DNA of 64,000 bases from Astragalus membranaceus. Lineage: Eukaryota > Streptophyta > Magnoliopsida > Fabales > Fabaceae. Positions 1 through 12,720 of this stretch are shown here, piece after piece. How positions within the stretch are numbered: position 1 is the first letter of the stretch; each line of letters begins with the position of its first letter. The notes beneath the pieces were generated by a model. The model saw only the letters and a program-made list of their open reading frames with translations. It ran no database searches and was not told where the DNA came from. The stretch is taken from NCBI GenBank assembly GCA_039519185.1, contig CM076848.1:55206778-55270777 (forward strand). The letters are read 5' to 3'. A program made the translations under genes and the position numbers.

Positions 1-913
1 GCAATGGTCTATGACCTTTCTTTTGGTGTTGGTGAGTTAATAAAACTATTGGTGAGTTAAATAAATTATTGGTGCGCATGTTATTGCATTGTTGTGGTGA
101 TTTTGGTGTGTATGGTGCATTGTTCATGGCGTCGCATAATCATGTGCATTTATTGGTGAGCAGAAGGCTTCGGCCTTATTTTGGTGTATGCCCTCAAGGC
201 TAATTTTTGGTGATGGATCCACATGCATGTGCCCGTGGAGTTTTGGGTTGCATCTCATACATTGGACATGCATTCGGTACTTTTCCTGGTGATTATAAAT
301 TGATGGTGTATGTGGAGATAATTGTAATTGGTGTATTTAGTTATATTTGGTGTTGTTCTCGGTGATTGAAAATATTCGGTGCTGTTTCTTGGTGAATGAA
401 AATTAATGGGGTATGTTGTTATTATGGGGAATTGGTGTGCTTAATTGCCTTCTCTAAATGATGCTTATCTTATTTGTTATTACTTATGAAATGAGACTCA
501 CCCTACTGCTTTTGTGTTGCTTCTTATGTCGGCAACGTGCAGGTGATAGCGAGTGAAGGTGATCTAGTACCTTCTCCTAGTCAGTTGAGTCTGCTCTGAT
601 ACGTAGCACCGGGGGGCGTTTAGTTTACGTATTATTTTATTTGATGTTTTGAACTTTATTGGTGATGTAATTTGGCATTTTAAGATCTGGTGATTATTCC
701 GCTGCGATGACTATTATGTTTTACTTTGGTGTAGGCTAACAGATTATTTGCGGTGCTATGTATCGTACCTTATGACTTTATGAATTAAATTTTGGAGACT
801 ATTATGCGTTGTTGTTTTGAAATGTGGCACCCTCTTGTGGATGCATTAAAACGTTTTTGGAAACTCTGATCTTAAATGAATTAAATAGTAGCTTAGTAGA
901 AGGGGGTGTTACA
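1..913 (+). mobile_element. 3' part of an LTR (TGTAACACCC family), cut by window edge
   Basis: The segment ends in GGGTGTTACA at 913 and shares ordered blocks with two complete solo LTRs in this window (16954-19148 and 42482-45101). The shared blocks include the stretch around GGCTTCGGCC and CCCTCAAGGC near 165-200, and CTCTGATACGTAGCACC near 593-610. Its left end lies outside the window, so whether it is a solo LTR or part of a full element cannot be seen. It interrupts the env-like region of the Athila element that resumes at 914. A Ty3/gypsy origin is an inference from LTR style. Confidence 0.75.
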
Positions 914-2720
914 GCTGGTATAACTGTGACTATTGGAAACTGCTGGGATACACCTGCACCTGATGCAGGTGCATTGGTTGATTGCTGATCAGGGCCTTCC
1001 TCTGCCTTCTTCATCTCAGGACCTGTCTGTTCACCTTCTACTAGGGGATCTTCATGGATAACCTGCAATTTTTCTTTTTCAAAAATGATTTTAGTGGGCA
1101 TAAGAATGGGTCCAGTGGTGAGGGGTGGAGATTGTGGTTGTTGGTGAGATTGTGTTGGGGTGGGAGATTGTTCTTTGGTGGCTATTTCACTTTCTTTTTC
1201 TGGTTCTGTTTGGGTGGTGGGTGATGGTGATGGTGGGGTTGGTGTTTTTGTTGGGGATTTGGATGGTGATTTGTTTTGGGAGGGTGGTGGTGATATGGGT
1301 GAAGTGTGTTGTGGTGGTGTTGGTGATTTGGGTGGGGATTGGTGAGGTGGTGTCTGCTGGAGGGGGGTGTAGGTGATTTTGGTGGTGATGGTGGAGTGGT
1401 TTGTTGTTCAGGTTGATTTGTAGATTGTGTGGTTGTTTTGGTGGCATATTTTTTTCTTGCTATAGCCTCCATGTTCACTTCTCCTTCTTCACTCTGCTCA
1501 CTTTCTATTTCATCCTCCTCAACATCCTTCTCTATGTCTCTCACAGTTTTCTTTACTGCCTCATCTTCCTCAGTGTCCTCCCACTCTTCACTCAACATCT
1601 TTGGCTCCTCCTCAGTAATTTTTTTCTTTCCCTTCTGCCGTTTCTTTGTCATTCTCTTTCTTTTTGGCCTTACTTCCTTCTCAAAGTCCTCCTCTTCATT
1701 AATGTCTTCCTCCTCTTCCTTTCCTGGTGTTTGCAAAACCCAATTAGGAAACACAGGGGTCTCCACACGTGTTGGCACAGGAGAAATTTCCTAGAACCTT
1801 AGTTGCAGCCAGTCATGCTGTTCTTGTTGAAATTTCCATACTGCTTGGTGCTTCTGCATATAATGCTCCTGCACTACACTAGGGGATTCTTTTGCAATTT
1901 TCAGTTTTCCTTTCAACTCAGTCGACAATGGACCAGGGGGTATTTTCTTTGTTCATTTCCATCAATTGGGACACCAGCTTTCATACATAGTTCAGTAATC
2001 AAACATGGAAAAAATAAAAATCCCTTCTGCTTAATACTGCATGCTAAAATTTCCCTAGTAATTAATCTTCCTACATCCACATTGCTTTCGGTCAATATTG
2101 TGTCCATGAGGATCAATCTTTATTTTGACAAAGTATATGTGTGTGAAGTAGGAAGAATGGATGCATCAATGAACAAATGCCAATTTCCTAATTCTTTGAT
2201 CATAAAACTACCTCTCATTTTTAATTGTGTTAGTAAACTTTTCCCAAACAGCATCTTCTTCAGCAATCCTGGACTTAATCCTAATCATATCTTTCTTTCC
2301 ATATCTTTCAAAATTCTCTTCAAACTCACTTCTATTATATGTTAACATATAGTGGTCATTAATTCTTTTAGGATCAAACAGGACCTTCCTACCTCTAACC
2401 AAAGAAAAGAATTGGGGCTTACCTCCCTTGTAATCAGGAATCCCAGCATAGAATTCTCTCACCACTTGCTCCACATAAGATCCTCTATGTTGCACGAAAG
2501 TATCCCAATGAAGGTTAGCCACTATAGACATGAAAGAGGGGTTGACTTTTATCAGATTGTAGCCTCGTTCTGGTAGCATCTTCATTTGCCATAGGTGAGC
2601 TTTTTCTGTTGTCACGGGTGCAGATGCACTTGATGGTTGCTTCGCCCCTTGCCTGGATGATGCTCCTGCACTGGGTGCAGATTTGCCAGAACCATTTGTT
2701 GTAGCTTGTTTCTTTCCCAT
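914..2720 (-). pseudogene. Athila env-like / plant-transposon-protein region, broken
   Basis: The segment starts with ATG at 2720 (MGKKQATT) and is open to 2208. It continues in fragments at 1913-2116, 1182-1778 and 914-1101 across stops and frameshifts. The N-terminal part, with the segments FVQHRGSYVEQVVREFYAGI and VRGRKVLFDPKRINDHYML, resembles the domain annotated as a putative plant transposon protein downstream of Athila integrase. The C-terminal part is very acidic, then His/Pro-rich, and is low complexity. The last readable part (914-1101) is cut by the LTR ending at 913. Its function in these elements is not established. Confidence 0.7.
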
Positions 2721-3248
2721 TTCTAAGGTTGATTTCTGATTTTTTTTTTGCGTGAGGTTGAAGATGAAGTGAGATTGGGGAAATTTGGGGATTTTCTTGA
2801 GAGATGGGGGAGAGTTTACGGTTTAGAGAGATAGAATGAAATAGTGACTTCGGTTTAATCGAAGGGAAATTTTAAATGGTGAATGGGGTTAGTGGAGGTT
2901 GATTTGATGGGTGTTCTAGCCGTTACGCTAAGTGGAGGGACATGCGTGAAGACACGTGCATCATTAGATAAGACAACACACCATCTTATCTTTAAATCAT
3001 GATTACTCATTTGGTGTGTTGGCGGTTGAGAACATTTTTCACTCAAGTGAATTTTGAATTGTTAGTGCAGGAGCACTGAGTATAGAGTGGTGCATGTGCA
3101 TGCAGTGCAGCTGCACTAAAACCTGTGTTCCTACAAAACACTTAAAACATAAAATTGAACAAAATAACTAACAATGTACTACAAAATCATGGGTTGCCTC
3201 CCATAAGCGCTTATTTTAAGAGTCTTTCAGCCTGACTCTCTCCTTAAC
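2721..3248. other. Non-coding spacer of the Athila element
   Basis: No credible coding sequence is seen between the integrase end and the env-like start. It contains a cluster of the TGCA-rich motif at about 3063-3118, including a GTGCAGCTGCAC palindrome. A short T-run lies at 2740-2749. Confidence 0.5.
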
Positions 3249-6200
3249 TTAGAGATTTTGAAGATGAGTGGTGACTTTGTCTTTCACCACATGTTCACCA
3301 TAGTACATTTTGACTCTTTGGCCATTTACCTTGAAAGTTGTTTTTGAGGCTTCATCATATAGATCAACTGCACCATGGGGGTAGATTTTGACTAACTTAA
3401 ATGGTCCTGACCATCTTGATTTAAGCTTTCCAGGGAACAACTTCAACCTAGAATTATATAACAAGACCATTCCTCCTTCTCTAAGTTCTCTTCTTTGGAT
3501 TCTTTTGTCATGCCATGCTTTGGTTTTTGCTTTGTAAATTTCTACATTCTCATAAGAGAATTGCCTAAATTCTTCTAATTCATTTAATTCCAAAAACCTT
3601 TGTGCACCAGCCTTGTTGAGATCAAAACTTAGCTTTTTTATAGCCCAATATGACTTGTTTTCCAACTCATTAAGTAGGTGACATGATTTGCCATAAACTA
3701 TCCTATAGGGGGACATACCTAATGGTGTTTTAAATGTTGATCTGTATGCCCATAATGCTTCATCTAAGTATAAAGACCAATCTTTTCTTGTTGGTCCAAC
3801 CATTTTTTCAAGCATTCTTTTAATTTCCCTATTGGATAATTCAGCTTGTCCACTTGTTTGAGGGTGGTAGGCTGTAGCAATTTTGTGTTTTACCCCATAT
3901 TTATAAAGAATGTTTTCAATAAGTTTGTTGCAAAAATGTGAGCCTTCATCATTGATGATTGCTCTTGGGGTGCGAAATCTAGTGAAAATGTTTCTTTGAA
4001 GAAATTTACTAACTTACTTGGCATCATTATTTGGTAATGCTACTGCCTCTACCCATTTGGACACATAATCAACAACTACTAAGATATATTGATTGCCAAA
4101 AGAAGATGGAAAAGGACCCATGAAATCCATGCCTCATACATCAAAAAGTTCAATTTCTAAAATATTGGTTCTAGGTATTTCATGTCTTTCAGAAATATTA
4201 CCTGCTCTTTGACATTTGTCACAAGTTTTGACCATTAAATATGCATCTTTAAACAAAGTAGGCCAATAATAACTAGACTATAATACCTTAGCTGTTGTTC
4301 TGGTGCTTCCAAAGTGACCTCCATATGGTGCAGCATGGCAGTGCAGGAGCACTGCTTGCTGTTCTTCTTCAGGGATGCATTTCCTCATTAACTGATCTGG
4401 ATACATCTTATAGAGAAATGGGTCATCCCAATAATATTGTTTGACTATGTGGAAAAATCTCTTTCTTTGTTGGTAAGTCATATCCACTGGTACCACCTTG
4501 CTCACAAGAAAGTTGACTAGGTCAGCAAACCAAGGTGCAGCTGCATTGGGTGTTGTTAAAGCAATTGCTAACAGTTTTTCATCAGGAAAACTTTCCTTGA
4601 TTTCTCCTTCCTTTGTACCTGTTCCTTCACTTTCAAGTCTAGATAAATGGTCAGCAACTTGGTTCTCCACCCCCTTTTTGTCTCTGATTTCAAGATCAAA
4701 TTCTTGAAGGAGGAGAACCCATCTTATTAACCTTGGCTTTGCATCTTTCTTTGAAATTAAATATGTGATGGCAGAATGATCAGTATAAACAATAACTTTG
4801 GTGCCAACCAAGTAAGATCTAAATTTGTCAAATGCAAAAACCACTGCTAATAGTTCTTTTTCTGTTACAGTATAATTCATTTGATCTTCAATCAATGCTT
4901 TGCTAGCATAATAGATAGAATGAAAATTTTATCATACCTTTGCCCTAGGACAGCTCCCACAGCAAAGTCACTAGCATCACACATTAATTCAAAAGGCTTG
5001 CTCCAATCTGGTGTGACAATTACTGGTGCAGTCACTAATGCATTTTGGAGCCTTTGGAATGCTTCCATACATGTTTCATCAAAGTTGAAAGGTGCATCAT
5101 TTTGTAAGAGTGTACATAATGGCTTGGATATCTTTGAAAAATCCATGATAAATCTTCTGTAGAAGCCTGCATGACCTAAGAAGCTCCTAATTCCTTTGAC
5201 AGTTGTTGGAGGTGGTAGTTTTTCAATAACCTCAATCTTGGCCTTATCCACTTCAAGACCTTTCTTTGACACTTTATGCCCCAACACAATGCCTTTTTGT
5301 ACCATGAAATGACACTTCTCCCAATTGAGCACTAAATTTGTTTCCTCACATCTTTTGAGAATTTCCTCTAAGTTAGAGAAACAAAGTTGAAACGTCTCTC
5401 CAAATACTGAGAAATCATCCATGAATACTTCCATTGATTGTTCAATGAAATCTGAGAATATTGACATCATGCATCTTTGGAATGTTGCAGGTGCATTACA
5501 TAGTCCAAATGGCATCCTTCTAAATGCAAAGGTACCATAAGGGCGTGTAAAGGTTGTTTTCTATTGATCATTAGGCTCTATAGCAATTTGATTGTAGCCT
5601 GAATATCCATCTAAGAAACAATAAAACTCTTTACCTGCTAATCTATCCAACATTTGATCTATGAATGGTAAAGGAAAGTGATCCTTTTTTTGTGGCCTTG
5701 TTGAGTTTTCTGTAATCCATACATATCCTCCAACCTGTAACAGTTCTAGTTGGTATTAATTCATTCTTCTCATTGGCTATAACTGTCACACCCCCTTCTT
5801 TGGTACACATTGCACAGGGCTTACCCATGCACTATCTGAAATAGGGTATATGATTCCAACATCTAGCCATTTAATAATTTCTTTCTTTACAACCTCCTTC
5901 ATGATAGGATTCAACCTTCTCTGTCCTTCTATACTATTCTTGGAATTTTCTTCTGAAATAATTCTATGCATGCATATTGAAGGGATGATTCCTTCAATGT
6001 CTGCCATTTGCCAACCTATTACTTTTTTATGCTTTCTTAAGGTACAAATGAGATCATGCTCCTGCTCTATTGATAAGTCAGAGGCAATGATCACTGAAAG
6101 TGCACCATCTTCCCCTAAGAAAGCATATTTCAGATGTTTGGGCAATTCCTTTAATTCTAGTTTTGGAGGTTTTTCTATTGAGGGTAAATTCTTTTTGAGG

Positions 6201-6949
6201 TTAGGATCTTCTAGATTAAGAGGTTCATAAGTTCTGGTCCATACCTCTTTGGTTGGTCTTTCACTTGGCAAAATGTCTTTTTCCAGATTTTCCTCATCAA
6301 GCAGTGCAGGTGCATCTGGTGCAAGTGCACTGGTGAGATGATCATATTGCTTCTGGAACTGCTTCTGCACTATTTGATCAAGAGATATGATGACTGAGCA
6401 TTCTTCATTATCCTCTACATGATACTTTAAAACATTCATCACATTGAATTTCACCTTTTAGTCATTTACTCTCATGGTTAGTTCTCCCTTCTGTACATCA
6501 ATCAGTGCTTTCCCAGTTGCCAAGAATGGTCTCCCAAGAATGAGTGGTACTTCCTTATCTACATCAAAATCAAGAATAACAAAATCTGCAGGAAACACAA
6601 ATTTATCAACTTTAACCAAAATATCTTCAATAATTCCTTCTGAGTAGGCTATTGATCTATCAGCAAGTTGAAGTGTCACTGTAGTAGGCCTAGCATTTCC
6701 AATTCCAAGTTGTGTAAATATGGATTTAGGCATCAAGTTGATACTTGCACCTAAGTCACATAATGCACGACATGTATAAAATTTTCCAATTGAGGATGGA
6801 ATTGTAAAACTGCCAGGATCCTTCAATTTCCTTGGAATTTTGTTTTGCAAAATTAGACTACATTCTTCAGACATAGCAACTGTTTCAAAATCCCCTAATC
6901 TTTTTCTTTTTGAAAGCACATCTTTCATGAATTTAGCATAATTAGGCAT
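3249..6949 (-). pseudogene. Athila pol: protease, RT, RNase H, integrase, with disrupting mutations
   Basis: Protease is at 6458-6949, with CDLGASINLMP as the active-site segment. The linker continues at 5786-6454. RT is at about 4892-5828, with MPFGLCNAPATFQRCM and the catalytic FMDD seen as VFMDDFSVFG. RNase H is at about 4278-4895 (TEKELLAVVFAFDKFRSYL and YTDHSA). Integrase runs from about 4277 to 3249, with a DDE core (DFMGPFP, then INDEGSHF) and a C-terminal part containing VYGKSCHLLNELENKSYWAI. Frame breaks are visible near 5515-5643, 4892 and in the integrase core, so no uninterrupted polyprotein exists. The amino-acid style is Athila. Confidence 0.85.
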
Positions 6950-7682
6950 TTGTTAAAGTGCTTCAACTAAGGGAACATTGATATGTAATTGTTTTAAAAT
7001 TTCAAGAAACTTACTGAATTGCTTCTCCTCAGGTGCCCTTTTTAATCTTTGAGGATAAGGAGGAGGAGGAGGGTATTCAGGAACTAACATTGGTATTTGA
7101 ACTTCTTGAGATGCAGGTGCATAAGGTGCTTCTGCATCTTGCAAACTTTTTCCTTTTCTGTTTTTATTTTTTTCATTTTCTCCCTTACCTTCACTTTCAA
7201 TCTCATAAGGTTTTGCAAGATCCTTTCCATTTCTAAGAGAAATGGCTTTCACCTGTTCCTTACCTGGCTTGTGGGATGTGGTAGCTTCTGTGTTTGATGG
7301 TAGTGTACCTGTTGGTCTTTGATACAGAGCTGTTGCTAATTGTCCCACTTGATTTTCCAAATTCTTTATAGATGCCTCGTGTGCTTGCCTAGCTGTTCTA
7401 GTTTCACTAATGAAAGATTTGAGCAAGGCTTCTAAGGAGTTATCATTGGCAGGTGGTTGTTGTCTTTGGTAGTTCTGAGATTGAAATCCTGGTGGTGTGA
7501 CTGGTGCAGCTGCATTATGTGCAGGTGCACTAGTATTGTTCTATCTAAAATTTTGGTGGTTCCTCCGGCCAGGGTTATAGGTGTTAGAGTAAGGGTTGTT
7601 ATACCTATTGTATCCTATATAATTGACAGAGATAGGGTTGCTAGGACATTCTTCATACAAGTGACCTCCTCCACAATACACG

Positions 7683-7855
7683 TGATAAACTCCTATTTAG
7701 TGCATTTTTTAGAGATATTTTTGAGTCATTTATAAGGAAAAAAATAACCAATTAAATAAATAATGACTTACTTGGTTCTTGTTTTGCAGAAAAGAATAAA
7801 ATATTAAAAATGATAAAAATCCAATCTTGAGCTACTAAAAACCCTATATTATTTA

Positions 7856-7919
<64 letters not shown>

Positions 7920-9193
7920 ATATATGGGCTTGAAAAAGAAAAGGAACTTTAAAAGAAGTACAAAGCAAGAGGCACGTGAATGAGGAGAATTTCAATTAAA
8001 TTGATGGACCACATATATGAATGAAACAAGGATCCGTAAGGCAAGGCTTGAAGTAACAATGCAGCCCATGACAAGTTAAACTTGAAATTGAAGCCCACAA
8101 CAATGGAGGCCAAGCTGGCACGTGGACAACAAATTGAGAGAAGAAAAAAATAATGTCGTGAATTAGTGAAGCCGTGGACAACAAGTGAAAGCACACAACC
8201 CTATTACAATTTACAAAGCATTATAAAAAGCAGGTGGTACATACGCGAGGAGGACGAGCCGCACAAAGAGAAAAAGGAATACAACGCACAGTAGCGGGTG
8301 GTAATTCAGAAAAGATACAGACCGTACATACGCAACAGTAGTGTCGGCTTGGAGAGAGGGAGTTTTGGGTACCCGTTCTTGACACTGTGAGAGAGCTCTG
8401 GAGCAGAAAAAAGAGACTAAATTTTCAGGATCAGAAATTTCTCTATTCCGGGTTATTTTTACCTCTGTAATTTATGACTCCTAATTTTATTTTATTGTTC
8501 TCGAACACTATGGATAGCTAAATCCTCTTCTAGGGTCTAGGTGGATCTTGCTCGATTAGAGACCTTTTTATGTTCTAATTTCTGGTTTGAATTCCTGTTT
8601 TTACTTTAATTAATATTGTCCTATTGTTTTTATCACATGATTAGGATTAGCTACCATTTGCATGTTTATAATCAATTAGTTGATCAGCGACCGTACTGCA
8701 ATTAGTTGGTGGACCTATAGGATAATTGGGGCTATAATTAGGGCATGACCAAACCATAATTTAGTCTTCCAATCATTCAACCTTTTTGCTCTTTATGCTT
8801 TTCCTGAATTTAAATTCTTGCATGACCAAACGAGGGTTAATTTAGGAAAAAGAATATTAATTGCGAATGACCAAACGGATTAATAGTTTTAGTAAAGGGA
8901 TTGGTAATTAAGTAAAATAAGGGAATTCAGGTAGGATTAGACATAGGGGAATCAAAGCTTGCAAGTGAAACCGTGATCCTAGGCCTCTCTCCATTTATTA
9001 AATCTAGTATTTTAATTCTAGTTATTTAGTTATTTTTATTTTATTTCTATAATCATCAAACGATTGGTTCGTCTAAACAATAAATAATCTCGACTAGTTT
9101 GGTACTTGTTAATTAGTCCCTGTGGATACGATAATCTTTTATACTACTTCTGCGAAAGAGTACACTTGCTCTAAGTGTGTTTTTAACGCAACA
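7683..9193 (+). mobile_element. Solo LTR, Athila-like, 1511 bp
   Basis: The LTR starts TGATAAACTCC and ends AACGCAACA. It is flanked by the 5-bp duplication ACACG (7678-7682 and 9194-9198). No internal domain or second LTR is present, so it is a solo LTR left by recombination. The stretch CCCTGTGGATACGATA near 9118 resembles the LTR end of the host Athila element, in the opposite orientation. It lies inside the gag zinc knuckle, and removing it restores the knuckle. Confidence 0.88.
7860..7917. repeat. (TA)n microsatellite
   Basis: An uninterrupted run of about 28 TA units lies inside the solo LTR. Its length is probably variable. Confidence 0.95.
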
Positions 9194-10016
9194 ACACGCA
9201 ACTTGTATCACCTGGGGGCTTGTTCTATGGCTGCTGCAGTGTATTTTGTTGGTGCAGCTGCACTAGGTGCAGGTGCACTGGTTGAAGTGAAGTTTCTAAA
9301 CATGTTTGTCAGTGAGGCTAACTGAGCGGGTAGGGCTGATACATTACTAATTTCATGTACCCCTGATGGTCTCTTTTGGGCACTCACCCTCTCAGTAGGC
9401 CAACTAGAGCTATTTTGTTGCAATTCTATCAATCAATTCACATGTTTCATTATAAGACAAGTTTAATAACACACCCTCAAATGATGCATCAAGCATTATT
9501 CTGGTTTGGGGTTCTAAACCATTATAAAAAGTTTCCATTTGAATAATGACAGGCAGGCCATGATGTGGACATTTTCTTAAAAGCTCTTTCCATGTTTCTC
9601 ATGCTTCAAACAATGATTCAAATTCTTTTTGTCTAAAAGATGTAATATCATTTCTCATTCTAGCATTTTTGATGGGTGGAAAATATTTTGCTAAAAACTT
9701 TTCAGTCATTTCATTCCATGAATGAATAGAATTAGGCTCTAATGAATTCAACCAAGATTTAGCCTTATCTTTCAAAGAATATGGAAATAGCTTAAGTCTA
9801 AATGCATCTTCACCAACACCAGGAATGATAAAGTTACTAGATATTTCTAAAAACTGTTTTAAATGCTCATGGGGATCCTCATGGGGAGATCCACCAAATT
9901 GACCAATTGTTTGTAGCATTTGGAACATCATGGGTTTAAATTCAAAATGTACAGCATCAATATGAGGTCTTGCTATACTTGTTTGCATATTCTGATGATC
10001 AAACATAACATAATCC

Positions 10017-10743
10017 AATGTTTTAAAACTCGAACTGGTGACCGACTCGGTGAAGGTACCGGGTCACTGAGTCAAGGGTCAGACCGAAGGGTCGACGGTT
10101 GAACCGCATGGCCAAAACCGGGACCGGATGACTCGGACCCAGTCTCTGTTTCGCGAATAATAGTTGTATATTGTCACAAGGAGTGTAACCAAGTCTCCAC
10201 CCACGTTTTAATAATTTCACACGGCTCCTTGTTTTATTGTAAAGTCTGTGGGCTTTACATTCCCCTAGATGGTTTCATACTATTTTATTATTATTACTAT
10301 TCCCAACATGCTTGCTTTATCTTTTTTTTGACCAAATGCTTGCTTAATCTTCGTGACTAGTATTTCCTTTGCATTCTTTTAGATAAAAAAATTCAGTTTG
10401 ACTTCAATCTCTTCCCATGTTTCCTTCTTATTTCTCATCTAGGTACATCTTCTTCATCCATTTCGATCTCTCATGGATGCAAGCTTCCAGCTTTAGCGGT
10501 CAAGTTCAGAGCTAAGAGGCAGCACAGTTGTTTTCCCAATTGATTTGTGTTCATTTACAAAGATCCGGCCGGACTACTAAGAACCATTGAGTCACCGAGT
10601 TTTTCGAAAATCAATCGAGTCAAAGCGTGCTTCTCCGAGTCACTGACATTTCCGATCGAAAACGTTGCTCGGACCGCCTATATGCCCGGTTCCCGGCCGG
10701 ACCGGTCCAACCGGCCGGTCCGAGCCGATTTTTACAATACTGG
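10017..10743. mobile_element. hAT-type non-autonomous element, 727 bp
   Basis: The element is flanked by the 8-bp duplication CATAATCC (10009-10016 and 10744-10751), the length typical of hAT. The ends are imperfect inverted repeats: TGTTTTAAAACTCGAAC on the left and the complement of GATTTTTACAATACTGG on the right. Both sub-ends are rich in CCGG/GGACCGG stretches. No transposase is present. It interrupts Athila gag, and joining the flanks keeps the gag frame. Confidence 0.88.
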
Positions 10744-11110
10744 CATAATCCCTCATGGGTCTATTTCTATCATTAATTATACCTATTGGTCTCATGTTGA
10801 TGAATTGATTTCTGTGATCATCCTCAGGTTCATGGTGTGAGCCTGGACCACCTCTAACTGATCCTCCGATGGAACCTGGTCTAGATCTCTCTTCTTCACT
10901 TTGTTGAGACATTGTGATTCTACAGCTTTGAAGTCTTTGTTTCTGGAGTCTAAGCAACTTTCTAAACCTTCTCTCTATCTCTGGATCTAATTCAAATTCT
11001 GGTGATCTGGCCCTGTGCATAAGCTAGTGCATCCTGTGCACCTGCACTAAGAAACAAACTACCAGAGTAATAAAACACTAATTTATGAATCTAAACAACA
11101 AAAGTTAATG

Positions 11111-11132
11111 GCAATCCCCGGCAACGGCGCCA
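11111..11132 (-). other. Primer binding site of the Athila element
   Basis: On the minus strand the site reads TGGCGCCGTTGCCGGGGA, the PBS type typical of Athila (complementary to a tRNA 3' end, reported as tRNA-Asp type). It lies 7 nt inside the 5' LTR end. Confidence 0.85.
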
Positions 11133-11139
11133 AAAAACT

Positions 11140-12720
11140 TGGTGCGCAAAAAAGATAATGTGCAAGTATACACAGTCACAAACAAGTAGTATAAAATATC
11201 GAACCCACAGGGATTGGATTAACTCTTATAGCTTAAAAGTGTATACATTAGTGTGAACTATACTACTCACAAATTGGGATGATGGTGATAAGTAAACAGA
11301 ATGCAAATAAGTAATAGAATGTAGAGGAAATCAGTTGAGAATGAGAGTTGAGATGTCTTTACCAAATAAGTCACTTTCAAGAGTTTTGTGCATTTAAGTG
11401 GTGCAGGTGCACTCGGTGCAGCTGAGTGCACCTGCATCAGTATGTGCTTTTCAGTCACTTTCTTCAGATTTTCATTACAAGCTTCCTATGTCTAGGCATG
11501 CTGAATAAGTTCACTCCTGCCTCATAAGTACCCACTGAATCACCCTAAGGACTATGTTATCTTATGTCTGGGACTTAACATGGAATTAACAAAGGTTTCT
11601 TTATCAAAACAAGTTAACAAAGACTTTATTAAAACACTCACCCTTATTAGTTCTTGAGCTCTTAATTGTAAACCATGTCTGCTTTTACAAATCTACTTAT
11701 TTCAAGCGATCAACCTTAAAAAAGGTGTTGAAAGAAGTATTACACAAGAACTAAAATGCATACATCATATAAAAGCACAACAGCTTACTTAAAAGATCAT
11801 TATAAGGTTAGAACATCTCAACTAAAGAAATTTAGCTCATGTTAGACATTGCAAGACATATATAAACTGAATAAAACATGTTTATATAAGTGAAATCATA
11901 AAAGAAGGCAACAAGGTAAAGGTTACACAAGTTGGAGTTCCTTTGCATGAATTCCCAAGCAATGCAGGTGCACTGATTCCCTACACTTAGCCAGTACTAC
12001 GTGGAAGTGAAGAAAGAAGTTGCCGATTCCTTCCTTACCTTCTTGAAACTTAAAAACTATCTAAAACTAATTCTAAGGATATCTTGTTAATATCTTGAGG
12101 TGTGTTTTTAAATGAGAAGTGAGGGTCCTTTTATAGCCTTCAAAAAGTGATACTTCCTTGGAGATTAAGTTAACTTCAGAAGTTAACTATGGTTAAGTTT
12201 CCGAACTTCAGATAGTAGATTGAATTTCACACTCAAACAGAAATGGAGGTCTACTAATGGATGGCCAAGTGTCCCTAAGTGAGTGACTCTTCAAAGCTAA
12301 CTTCTATGGTAGGCGCCGAAATTTGCAAGTTGCATGTGCTCCATGTGATCCATTAAGCATGATGTCATTAATGAAGTGCTGGTGCATTGGTATGATTTTA
12401 TGGTGCTTCTTGCATTTGAAATTTGTTTTCAGTGCGGGAGCATTAAGTGCAGTTGCACTGTCTTAATATGGTGCATCTGCATCAAGTGCAGGTGCACTGT
12501 TGTTTCCTAGTGCAGGTGCTTCAACTGCAGGTGCACTGAACAAACACATCAAACATACCAATATATATACAAAATGCTTAAATCATTACATAACCTTTTT
12601 TGAAACATAGAATGTTATTATTTTATTTATAGACTTATATTTAACACTTAAGTTACTTGAATTTGAGCAATTTATTTAGGTTTAGATGTATAAATAACTC
12701 TATATAAAATAGAGTTATCA
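11140..12720 (-). mobile_element. 5' LTR of the Athila element
   Basis: On the minus strand the LTR starts TGATAACTC and ends GCGCACCA just before the PBS. The first 35 nt can form a hairpin (AACTCTA paired with TAGAGTT). The outer end abuts an L1-like ORF1 whose reading stops at this point. It holds several copies of the TGCA-rich motif, most densely at 12431-12541. The partner LTR is outside the window, so the target-site duplication cannot be tested. Confidence 0.8.
12431..12541. repeat. Dense cluster of the GTGCAGGTGCACT motif
   Basis: Within 110 bp near the outer end of the LTR there are about six half-units of the pattern GTGCA-G/C-N-TGCA. Examples are AGTGCAGTTGCACT near 12446-12459, AGTGCAGGTGCACT near 12486-12499 and CTGCAGGTGCACT near 12526-12538. 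The same motif recurs throughout the rest of the Athila element (see findings). Confidence 0.8.

Larger units (their letters stand above)
6953..11020 (-). pseudogene. Athila gag, split by two insertions
   Basis: Gag starts at ATG 11020. It is readable to 10744, is interrupted by a hAT-type element, resumes at 10016 and runs to a stop at about 9599. It continues to 9208, is interrupted by a solo LTR exactly in the zinc knuckle, and goes on from 7682 to 6953. The core matches Athila gag style (for example QMLQTIGQFGGSPHEDPHEH and WNEMTEKFLAKYFPP). The knuckle reads CVYCGGGHLYEEC (C-x2-C-x4-H-x4-C) when the flanks of the solo LTR are read together. A run of five C near 9215 lies next to a frame change. 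Confidence 0.82.
914..12720 (-). mobile_element. Athila-type Ty3/gypsy retrotransposon, defective and nested
   Basis: On the minus strand, reading right to left, the order is: 5' LTR (11140-12720), primer binding site beginning TGGCGCC, gag, zinc knuckle, protease with a DLGA motif, reverse transcriptase, RNase H, integrase, then an env-like region. This order, the PBS and the integrase tail style fit the Athila clade. The 3' LTR is not in the window because the element is interrupted at 914 by another LTR. The reading frames carry several stops and frameshifts. Insertions are at 7683-9193 and 10017-10743. The element itself lies inside an L1-like ORF1 (12721-13586). Confidence 0.88.

Noticed and set aside
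1125..1802. Plus-strand hydrophobic open frames
   Set aside because: They are antisense shadows of the acidic and His-rich Athila env-like region.
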